64,000 nt of DNA from Fluviicoccus keumensis (lineage in GTDB: Bacteria > Pseudomonadota > Gammaproteobacteria > Pseudomonadales > Moraxellaceae). The stretch is taken from the NCBI RefSeq assembly GCF_004217445.1, contig NZ_SHKX01000014.1:1-64000 (forward strand), read 5' to 3'. Below are positions 1 through 7,793 of the stretch, piece after piece. The notes beneath the pieces were generated by a model. The model saw only the letters and a program-made list of their open reading frames with translations, had not been told where the DNA came from and made no database searches. Both the position numbers and the translations under genes were made by a program. Position 1 is the first letter of the stretch. Each line of letters opens with the position of its first letter.

Positions 1-2600
1 CTGCCGTTCGTTGAGAAGGTGACGTTATCGCCCGACAGCACACCGCTCAGCGAGCCGGAGGTAGTCGCCGACGTCGTGCCGTCGTAGACCTTGTCTTGCG
101 CACTGATCGCCGTCGTCAACGCCAGCTGGTCGATGTTCGCCGTCGTCGTCGTATTCGCCGTCACGGCGTAGTTACCGGCATCCGCACCACCGGTGCTGAA
201 GCCGACGTTCACCGTCTTGCCGACGCCGGCGTTCTTGTCGCTGAAGCTGCCATTGGTCGTGAACGTGACATTGTCACCAGACAGAATGCCGCTCAGCGAA
301 CCAGAGGTCGTCGCCACCGTCGTGCCGTCGTAAACCTTGTTTTGAGCACTGATCGTCGTCGTCAGCGCCAACTGGTCAATGTTCGCTGTGGTCGTCGTAT
401 TCGCCGTCACCGCGTAATTGCCCGCGTCCGCACCGCCGGTGCTGAAGCCGACATTCACCGTCTTGCCAACCCCGGCATTCTTGTCGCTGAAGCTGCCGTT
501 CGTAGAGAAGGTGACGTTATCGCCGGACAGGATGCCGCTCAGTGAACCAGAGGTGGTCGCAGCGGTTGTGCCGTCATACGTCTTGTTCGCCGCCGTAATC
601 GTCGTGGCCAAGGCCAGTTGGTCGATATTCGCCGTGGTGGTCGTGTTGGCCGTCACCGCATAGTTACCGGCATCCGCACCGCCGGTGCTGAAGCCGACAT
701 TCACTGTCTTGCCAACTCCAGCGTTCTTGTCCGAGAAGCTGCCGTTCGTTGAGAAGGTGACGTTATCGCCCGACAGCACACCGCTCAGCGAGCCGGAGGT
801 GGTCGCAGCGGTTGTGCCGTCATACGTCTTGTTCGCCGCTGTAATCGTCGTGGCCAAGGCCAGTTGGTCGATATTCGCCGTCGTCGTCGTATTCGCCGTC
901 ACAGCGTAGTTGCCCGCATCCGCACCACCGGTGCTGAAGCCGACATTCACCGTCTTGCCAACTCCGGCATTCTTGTCGCTGAAGCTGCCGTTCGTCGCGA
1001 ATGTGACGTTGTCACCCGACAAGACTCCGCTCAATGAGCCGGAGGTGGTAGCCGATGTTGTGCCGTCGTAGACCTTATTCTTGGCGCTGATCGTGGTCGT
1101 CAACGCCAGTTGGTCGATGTTCGCCGTGGTGGTCGTGTTGGCCGTCACTGCATAGTTACCGGCATCCGCACCGCCGGTGGTGAAACCGACGTTCACCGTC
1201 TTGCCGATTCCAGCGTTCTTGTCACTGAAGCTACCGTTCGTCGCGAATGTGACGTTGTCACCCGACAAGACTCCGCTCAATGAGCCGGAGGTGGTAGCCG
1301 ATGTTGTGCCGTCGTAAACCTTGTTTTGAGTACTGATCGTCGTGGTCAAGGCCAGCTGGTCAATGTTCGCCGTGGTCGTCGTATTCGCCGTCACCGCGTA
1401 GTTACCGGCATCCGCACCGCCAGTGCTGAAGCCGACATTCACCGTCTTGCCGATTCCAGCGTTCTTGTCCGAGAAGCTGCCATTGGTCGTGAACGTGACG
1501 TTGTCGCCCGACAGGATGCCGCTCAGGCTGCCGCTGGTGGTCGCGGCCGTCGTGCCGTCGTAGACCTTGTCCTGGGCGCTGATCGTCGTGGTCAACGCCA
1601 GTTGATCGATGTTCGCCGTGGTGGTCGTATTGGCCGTCACCGCGTAGTTTCCGGCATCCGTACCGCCGGTGCTGAAGCCGACATTCACTGTCTTGCCAAC
1701 TCCAGCGTTCTTGTCGCTGAAGCTGCCGTTCGTTGAGAAGGTGACGTTGTCACCGGACAGGATGCCGCTCAGCGAACCAGAGGTCGTTGCAGCGGTTGTG
1801 CCGTCATACGTCTTGTTCGCCGCCGTAATCGTCGTGGCCAAGGCCAGTTGATCGATGTTCGCCGTGGTCGTCGTATTCGCCGTCACCGCGTAATTGCCCG
1901 CGTCCGTGCCGCCGGTGCTGAAGCCGACATTCACCGTCTTGCCGATTCCAGCGTTCTTGTCCGAGAAGCTGCCATTGGTCGTGAACGTGACGTTATCTCC
2001 CGATAGGATGCCGCTCAACGAACCAGAGGTCGTTGCCGCCGTCGTGCCGTCGTAGACCTTGTCCTGGGCGCTGATCGTGGTCGTCAGCGCCAGTTGGTCA
2101 ATGTTCGCTGTCGTTGTGGTGTTCGCCGCTACCACATAGTTTCCGGCATCCGCACCGCCAGTGGTGAAACCGACGTTCACTGTCTTGCCGACGCCAGCAT
2201 TCTTGTCCGAGAAGCTGCCATTGGTCGTGAACGTAACGTCGTCACCCGACAGGATTCCGTTCAACGAACCCGCGGTGGTTGCCGAGGTCGTGCCATCGTA
2301 GACCTTGTCCTGAGCGCTGATTGTCGTGCTCAAGAGCCGTTGAATGATCGCGGCGGTGGTGGTTGTGTTGGCAGTCACTGCATAGTTGCCCGCATCCACG
2401 CCGCTAGTGCTGAAGCCGACGCTCACCGTCTTGCCATAACCAGCGCTCTTGTCAGAGAAACTGCCTGTGGTGGAGAAGGTCACATCATCACCGGAAATGA
2501 TGCCGCTCAGCGAACCGGAGGTGGTCGCCGACGTCGTGCCGTCGTAGACCTTGTCCTGGGCGCTGATCGTGGTTGTCAACGCCAACTGGTCAATATTCGC
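1..2600 (-). repeat. Tandem YDG repeat array, exact 246-bp (82-residue) period
   Basis: The codons for the core YDGTT begin, on the plus-strand complement, at 76, 322, 568, 814, 1060, 1306, 1552, 1798, 2044, 2290 and 2536, always 246 bp apart. Each unit encodes a VYDGTT core, then SGSLSGILSGD, then a SFSDKNAG block and GNYAVTANTTTT. Four more diverged copies follow towards the N-terminus at 2842, 3088, 3340 and 3592, spaced 306, 246, 252 and 252 bp. Units differ by shared variant blocks, such as AQDK versus AANK before the core, in a mosaic order. The array continues beyond the left edge, so the copy number is a minimum of 15. Confidence 0.95.
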
Positions 2601-5600
2601 CGTCGTAATAACCTGCTTTCCAGCCGTAAAACCCTGCGTCGGAATGGCATCTGTCAGCAACGTGGTTCCATCACTCACGAAAGCCGTATAGTTCCCGGCA
2701 TCCGCACCGCCCAGCGACCAATCCAGGGTGACTGTCTTTCCAATCCCCGCATTCTTGTCAGCAAAACTGCCCGAAGCCGACAACGTCAAATCGTCGCCGC
2801 TGATAACCCCGGACAACGTGCCCGAGGCTGTCGCCGCTGTCGTACCGTCATAGGTCTTGTTATCGGCTTTCACAATCCCGGTGATCGCCAGTGGAGAGAT
2901 ATCCGCGGACAAATATTCATCCGGAACCTCATAGTTACCCCCATCCGCGCCAGACAGGGCATAGGTTGTCGCTACGGACTTCGCGGTCGCTGCATTCTTG
3001 TCTGCAAAGGTTCCAACCCCCGTCACGGAAACATCATCGCCGGAAATCAGCATGCCAAGCGATCCGGCATGGACCGTCGCCGTGGTGGTGCCGTCATAGA
3101 CCTTGCTGTCCGCGATGCTGCCAACCACCTCGGTTTTCAGGCGGTTGATGGTGGCGGAAAGAATGTCCGAGTTGATATCAACAACATAGTTCGCCATGTC
3201 CGCGCCGCTTAGCGCGTAAGATGCGGTTACCTCCTTGTTCGTCCCGGCGTTTTTATCCGCAAACACCCCGGTAGCCGCCAGGTCAACCACATCTCCCGAT
3301 ATAATCCCGAGGAGACTGCCGGTGACACTGGCTGTCACTGTCCCGTCGTAGGTTTTATCCGCTGCCGAAACACCCGTCACATTCAGGGTCTTCGGATCAA
3401 TCACCAGTTGGCCGTCCACCACCGAAATATCGAAGCCGCTCTGACCGGAATAGAGACCGCTGACGGAGATCGCATATTTCCCGGCATTACGCGCGCCTTG
3501 CGCGGAGCCGTTGTAGGAAACCGAGCCGTACAACAGATCCGGGCTTGGATTGGTGATGGAGTAGCTGACTCCGTTACCACCGCTGTAGGTGACGCCGTCA
3601 TAGGTTTTGGAAGCATCGTTGGCAGTGACGGTCAGGCTGGTCAGGAAATGGCGCAACAGCGGTGCGGTTTGACCCTCGTAAATCCGCCAGACCGAGCTGC
3701 TACCGCCCTGACTGGCAATATCCCAGCCCGCCGACGAGAAGTTCGATGCCTGCATAAGAACGTTCGTGGCGACCCCGTAACCGAACCCGTCGTCCGGGGT
3801 CTGCCCCAGATCGTAAAAGCTGGATTGAACGCCGTCACTGTTGTTGGCGCCAATCAATCCGCCAACCGAGCTTCCGCCACTGACCACGTTGGAAGCGTAT
3901 GTGTTGATCACCGCGCCGGAATTTTTACCGATCAGCCCCCCGACGACCGCGTTACCCGTCACGCTGCCCGTGGCATAACTGTCGCTGATCGTCCCCGTTG
4001 CGCTGTTATAGCCCACCAGCCCACCAGCATTGGCTCCGCTGGCGATGCCGGATGTGCCATCGACAGTCCCGGCGAAATAGCTGGTCTGGATAACCCCGTC
4101 GTTCTCGCCAACCAGACCGCCAAAGTTGGCGGGAGAACCATAATAAGACGAATTGGAGACCGAGCCGGACGAATAACTGTCCTTGATGGTCCCAACCGAA
4201 CTGTTATACCCCGCCAGGCCGCCCACATAGCCGGAACCGCGAACATAGCTGGTCGAATAGCTGTCCTGGATAGTGCCGTTATTGAATCCGGCCACGCCTC
4301 CGACATAGGAGGCATTGGCGATATCGCCGCCATAGAAATCCAAAAGACTGATCCAGCCGGACGCATGGTTCACGGTGCCGCTATTGCTGCCGATGACGCC
4401 GCCGATGGAGGACACGTAAGCTCCCCCGCCGCTATCGATCGTCACCGTCACGTCCCCGACGACATAAGACAGGTCAGATGTCCCCGAGCCCACAACGCCG
4501 CCGACACTGCTGACGCTGCCGCCGCCCGAGAGGTTGTCGACACTTACCGCGCCGGCGTTATAGACCTGATTGCCGCCCAACAGGGAGGTCGTGCCGGCAT
4601 CATTGCCCACTACCCCGCCAACATTGCTGACATAGGTAGAGACCCCTTCCGAGGCCGTGGCTTTGATCGTCACATCACCGCCGAACTGCTCAGACAGCAC
4701 GCCCCCCAGTGACAGCGTGCCGCCGTTATGACCGATCAGGCCCCCGACTTCGCTGACGCCGGAAGCATCCACGGTCTCGACCAGAACATCCCCGAACGCC
4801 AGGCTGTCCTGCACCACAATCCCCGCGCCTCCGGACATGGTGTCATAACTGCCGCTGAAACCGGCCACACCGCCCACGCCATAGACACTGCTGGCGCTGC
4901 CCACCACATGAACCAGGCCTGTCGCCGTGCTGTTGGTGATTTCCTGCTCATTCCAGCCGGCGATGCCGCCGATATTGCTCGCCGACGATTGGCTAGTGTT
5001 AACGGTTACCGCGCCGCTGGACAAGGCATTATCAATGAACCCCGTATTGTCACCGGTTATCCCGCCCACATTCTGGATAAGCCCGCCGGTCACATCGAGC
5101 GTCGAGCGGTTAACCCCGAATGAAATCTTGCCCTGATTTTCACCGGCAACCCCGCCGACACGGCCGATATCCCCGGAAGCACTGCTGTTGCTGACCGTTA
5201 CCGCCCCACCGCTATAGGTGGTCTTGGCATCGGCAAAGGTCATTTCCGCACTGTTCAGACCCACCAGACCGCCAATGTCGGACAGCGAGGCCTTGTTCAG
5301 GTTGCGGCCGTTTGACGCCGATACGGAAACCGCTCCGCCCGTGACATCCGTCGCCGGCAGCCCGGCCTCATTGATGATATTGGAGTTGGAGCCGGCCAGC
5401 CCGCCGATCGCCGTGGCGCTGCCGCCATCCGCCAGATCAACCTTCACCATGCCGGTAGCGGTGCTGTAGGCCACTTGGCCGTCATTGCGGCCGACCAGAC
5501 CGCCGACATTACTGAAAGCGGTGAGGGCGGCGGGACCGGAAGCCGTGACATTCGCCGAAGAGGCGCTGCCCGCGATAATGCCGGTATTCACCCCGACCAG

Positions 5601-7394
5601 ACCGCCGATATCGCTCAGGTTGGTAATGGTGTCGGTGCTGGTCGAACCGATTTGGCCATCCACATTGACGTTATGAATATCGCCGCGGTTTTCCGCAGCC
5701 AGCGCCCCCACCACCGACAGGCCGTTGATGGTGACTTTGGACAGGTTAAGGTTCTGGATGGTGCCGCTGGAGACGCCGAACAGGCCGACATGGCTGCTGC
5801 CGACCCGGTTGATGTTCAAGGCGGAAACCGTATTGCCCAAACCTTCGAAGATCCCCCCGAAGGCCTGGTCGGTATTGCCGATGGGATTGAAGCCCGTGCC
5901 GGAATTCCAGTCACGGGTAACGCTGGCGTCAATATTGTTGCCCAAGGCGTAATTTCCGCCGCTGGCACTGACCGTCTGCAGCGTGTCGATATCGTGGATC
6001 AGGGTATACGCTTTGCCGCCGACACTGAACGAGGCATTAAGCCCCGGCAGGTACACATTGACGCCGCTCGCCAGAAAATAGGCTCCGCCCGCACCGGGGT
6101 TGAGATTGAGCGCCGCGGTATCGCCGGAGGTTGTCAGGCTGGCATTGATATTGATGTTGCGCTCGGCATTCAGCGTCAGTGCGGTTCCCGCCGTCCAACT
6201 GACCGCATCATTGACGAAAATGTCGCCGTTGCCTGCATTCTTGCCATCCACGCTCTGGATGATCACATCCGTCTGATCCAGCGCCTTGCCCAGGGTGACG
6301 CCGTCAATATCGCCGCCCGTTCCCACCACATAATCCTGCGGGTCAATCAACCAGCGACCGGTTTTGCCGTTGGCGGCGTGGGTCGTCACCTGCGCCGATG
6401 CCGTCACCTTGACCTGCGCCGCCGAGGTCTCGATAAAGCCGCCGTTGCCGCCATCCGGGGCGGAGGCGTCCAGCACGCCGCTAACGTTGACCGTGCCGGT
6501 GCTTTCATCACCCAGCAACACGATCTCGCCGTTGCGGTTTTCCAGCGTACGGGCCTCAATGACGCCATCATGATTGATGACCGCCTTCGACAGCGCATCC
6601 GCGCCTTCCGCCGTCAGCAATACTTGGCCGCCGTTCGCGCGGATCAACCCGTGGTTCTCGACCAGGGCATCGACCACGCCCTTATCCACCGTCAGCCCGG
6701 CCAACGAGCCGTTATCCAGCTGCAACGTCACCGTCTGTCCGGCCGCCAGATTGACCGCGCCGCCATCCGCGACCAGCTCACCGCTGTTACTGACCTCCGC
6801 GCCCAGCAGGGCCACATAACCGCCCTGAGATGCCGTGATCTTGCCCGCATTGCTGACCGAGGCCGCAGAGGCGCCGTCAAAACGGAAATTGCCGCTCAGG
6901 AAGTCGGTGTTGGACATGCCCAGCGTCGAAGCGACCAGCCCACCCACGGACACCTGCGCGCCTTGGGCAAACAGCACCCCGTTCGGGTTCAGGATGAAGA
7001 CCTGACCGTTGGCGTCGAGATTGCCGAGAATCCGGGTGGGATCCTGGCCCAGCACCCGGTTCAATGCGATGGAGGAGGCCCCCGGCTGGACAAAATGAAC
7101 GCTTTCCTGGCTGCCGATGCCGAAGCCCTGCCAGTCAATGGCCATATGCTGGCTTTGCTGGGTGATGGTCATCTGCGCACCGGACTGGCTGATTGCCCCG
7201 CTGCCCGCCGAGACCTCCCCACCGGTAGGCAGCGCCCAGGCCGAGGCGGCTGCCGTCAGCAGACCGGCTGTCAACGTGATGACGCGACCGCTCTTGCCGC
7301 GACGACGCGCGGTTTCGGCAACAGGAATCCAGAGATTTCGGGCGGCGTCCCAAACCAGACGGTAGGCGCGATTGAGGCTGGCATGACGGCTCAT
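1..7394 (-). CDS. Giant two-partner-secretion exoprotein (TpsA/FHA-like adhesin) with GLUG and YDG repeats, 3' end outside window
   Basis: Reading from ATG 7394, the frame is open to the window edge (2464 residues, partial). Residues 1-25 resemble the extended signal peptide region of large secreted proteins (YRLVWDAARNLWIPVAE), followed by a hydrophobic segment ending near residue 54. A TPS/haemagglutination domain follows, with the hallmark NPNGV near residue 136. Residues about 565-1250 carry GLUG motifs of the VGGLVG type. A linker (SSVWRIYEGQTAPLLRHFL) leads into Ig-like MBG/YDG repeats from about residue 1260 to the edge. A GGGAG ribosome-binding-like stretch lies about 8 nt upstream. 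By family, such proteins are exported through a TpsB outer-membrane pore and act in adhesion or biofilm; no tpsB is in this window. Ligand and C-terminal anchor are unknown. Confidence 0.93.
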   Translation of the reverse strand, partial: MSRHASLNRAYRLVWDAARNLWIPVAETARRRGKSGRVITLTAGLLTAAASAWALPTGGEVSAGSGAISQSGAQMTITQQSQHMAIDWQGFGIGSQESVHFVQPGASSIALNRVLGQDPTRILGNLDANGQVFILNPNGVLFAQGAQVSVGGLVASTLGMSNTDFLSGNFRFDGASAASVSNAGKITASQGGYVALLGAEVSNSGELVADGGAVNLAAGQTVTLQLDNGSLAGLTVDKGVVDALVENHGLIRANGGQVLLTAEGADALSKAVINHDGVIEARTLENRNGEIVLLGDESTGTVNVSGVLDASAPDGGNGGFIETSAAQVKVTASAQVTTHAANGKTGRWLIDPQDYVVGTGGDIDGVTLGKALDQTDVIIQSVDGKNAGNGDIFVNDAVSWTAGTALTLNAERNININASLTTSGDTAALNLNPGAGGAYFLASGVNVYLPGLNASFSVGGKAYTLIHDIDTLQTVSASGGNYALGNNIDASVTRDWNSGTGFNPIGNTDQAFGGIFEGLGNTVSALNINRVGSSHVGLFGVSSGTIQNLNLSKVTINGLSVVGALAAENRGDIHNVNVDGQIGSTSTDTITNLSDIGGLVGVNTGIIAGSASSANVTASGPAALTAFSNVGGLVGRNDGQVAYSTATGMVKVDLADGGSATAIGGLAGSNSNIINEAGLPATDVTGGAVSVSASNGRNLNKASLSDIGGLVGLNSAEMTFADAKTTYSGGAVTVSNSSASGDIGRVGGVAGENQGKISFGVNRSTLDVTGGLIQNVGGITGDNTGFIDNALSSGAVTVNTSQSSASNIGGIAGWNEQEITNSTATGLVHVVGSASSVYGVGGVAGFSGSYDTMSGGAGIVVQDSLAFGDVLVETVDASGVSEVGGLIGHNGGTLSLGGVLSEQFGGDVTIKATASEGVSTYVSNVGGVVGNDAGTTSLLGGNQVYNAGAVSVDNLSGGGSVSSVGGVVGSGTSDLSYVVGDVTVTIDSGGGAYVSSIGGVIGSNSGTVNHASGWISLLDFYGGDIANASYVGGVAGFNNGTIQDSYSTSYVRGSGYVGGLAGYNSSVGTIKDSYSSGSVSNSSYYGSPANFGGLVGENDGVIQTSYFAGTVDGTSGIASGANAGGLVGYNSATGTISDSYATGSVTGNAVVGGLIGKNSGAVINTYASNVVSGGSSVGGLIGANNSDGVQSSFYDLGQTPDDGFGYGVATNVLMQASNFSSAGWDIASQGGSSSVWRIYEGQTAPLLRHFLTSLTVTANDASKTYDGVTYSGGNGVSYSITNPSPDLLYGSVSYNGSAQGARNAGKYAISVSGLYSGQSGFDISVVDGQLVIDPKTLNVTGVSAADKTYDGTVTASVTGSLLGIISGDVVDLAATGVFADKNAGTNKEVTASYALSGADMANYVVDINSDILSATINRLKTEVVGSIADSKVYDGTTTATVHAGSLGMLISGDDVSVTGVGTFADKNAATAKSVATTYALSGADGGNYEVPDEYLSADISPLAITGIVKADNKTYDGTTAATASGTLSGVISGDDLTLSASGSFADKNAGIGKTVTLDWSLGGADAGNYTAFVSDGTTLLTDAIPTQGFTAGKQVITTANIDQLALTTTISAQDKVYDGTTSATTSGSLSGIISGDDVTFSTTGSFSDKSAGYGKTVSVGFSTSGVDAGNYAVTANTTTTAAIIQRLLSTTISAQDKVYDGTTSATTAGSLNGILSGDDVTFTTNGSFSDKNAGVGKTVNVGFTTGGADAGNYVVAANTTTTANIDQLALTTTISAQDKVYDGTTAATTSGSLSGILSGDNVTFTTNGSFSDKNAGIGKTVNVGFSTGGTDAGNYAVTANTTTTANIDQLALATTITAANKTYDGTTAATTSGSLSGILSGDNVTFSTNGSFSDKNAGVGKTVNVGFSTGGTDAGNYAVTANTTTTANIDQLALTTTISAQDKVYDGTTAATTSGSLSGILSGDNVTFTTNGSFSDKNAGIGKTVNVGFSTGGADAGNYAVTANTTTTANIDQLALTTTISTQNKVYDGTTSATTSGSLSGVLSGDNVTFATNGSFSDKNAGIGKTVNVGFTTGGADAGNYAVTANTTTTANIDQLALTTTISAKNKVYDGTTSATTSGSLSGVLSGDNVTFATNGSFSDKNAGVGKTVNVGFSTGGADAGNYAVTANTTTTANIDQLALATTITAANKTYDGTTAATTSGSLSGVLSGDNVTFSTNGSFSDKNAGVGKTVNVGFSTGGADAGNYAVTANTTTTANIDQLALATTITAANKTYDGTTAATTSGSLSGILSGDNVTFSTNGSFSDKNAGVGKTVNVGFSTGGADAGNYAVTANTTTTANIDQLALTTTISAQNKVYDGTTVATTSGSLSGILSGDNVTFTTNGSFSDKNAGVGKTVNVGFSTGGADAGNYAVTANTTTTANIDQLALTTAISAQDKVYDGTTSATTSGSLSGVLSGDNVTFSTNG
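3880..5690 (-). repeat. GLUG-motif repeat region of the exoprotein
   Basis: The minus-strand frame encodes repeated short motifs of the form VGGLVGYNS, VGGLAGYNS, FGGLVGEND and VGGVAGFNN, separated by runs such as ISDSYATGSV. These are GLUG motifs, which form beta-helical or beta-roll secreted segments in adhesins and in some IgA-peptidase-like proteins. They lie between the TPS domain and the YDG array and probably extend the stalk. Confidence 0.75.
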
Positions 7395-7506
7395 GGACTA
7401 ACTCCCTGTTCTGGCGCCGGGCAGGATGGCGATGGGGTTCCTTTTCCCGGAGCGGCATTTTTGAATTGCGTGCACCCGCAGCCGTCCTGATCCGCACAGG
7501 ACGCTA

Positions 7507-7518
7507 CAGATATATCTG
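7507..7518. promoter_or_regulatory. 12-bp perfect palindrome upstream of the exoprotein gene
   Basis: CAGATATATCTG is self-complementary and lies 113 bp upstream of the exoprotein start, in the only non-coding stretch between that gene and the tRNA. It could be an operator for the adhesin promoter, but I cannot match it to a known regulator, and one 12-mer palindrome can arise by chance. Confidence 0.25.
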
Positions 7519-7608
7519 GATGATTGTAATGGAGCCTTGCCGATTCCGGTACCGGATTCAGACGGTTTGCGGTGAAACGACAGGAAGGGGCGGAAGATAC
7601 CAAATATG

Positions 7609-7638
7609 AAAACGCCGGAGGGCTTTTGCCCTCCGGCG
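7609..7638 (-). terminator. Rho-independent terminator of tRNA-Ala
   Basis: An 11-bp perfect GC-rich stem (7613-7623 with 7628-7638) has a 4-nt loop and, read on the minus strand, is followed by TTTT. It begins 10 nt past the tRNA CCA end, so it ends the tRNA transcript before the exoprotein gene. Confidence 0.85.
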
Positions 7639-7647
7639 TCGGGGAAT

Positions 7648-7723
<76 letters not shown>

Positions 7724-7750
7724 GTGGAATCAGGTGATTCCGGAGGGCTG

Positions 7751-7778
7751 ATTTTAGCCAAAAAAAGGGGCTTGCCAA
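7751..7778 (-). promoter_or_regulatory. Likely sigma-70 promoter of tRNA-Ala
   Basis: On the minus strand TTGGCA (7773-7778) and TAAAAT (7751-7756) are separated by 16 bp. Transcription would start about 20 nt before the mature tRNA 5' end at 7723. The -35 hexamer lies inside the hairpin of the cyclase terminator. Confidence 0.6.
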
Positions 7779-7783
7779 GCCCC
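7760..7783 (-). terminator. Rho-independent terminator of the adenylate cyclase gene
   Basis: GGGGCTT/AAGCCCC forms a 7-bp stem (7767-7783) with a 3-nt loop, followed on the minus strand by seven T residues. It lies 11 nt after the cyclase stop codon. Confidence 0.9.
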
Positions 7784-7793
7784 TTGTCCGGAA

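Noticed and set aside
1..2600. CRISPR-like array
   Set aside because: The repeats are 246 bp, coding and in frame, without spacers.
96..7490. Long plus-strand open frames across the first 7.5 kb, such as 2094-3212, 3408-4712 and 5475-7490
   Set aside because: They are antisense to the exoprotein gene, and their repeats follow its 246-bp period. Arg/Gly/Ala/Asp-rich composition is typical of antisense frames in high-GC DNA.
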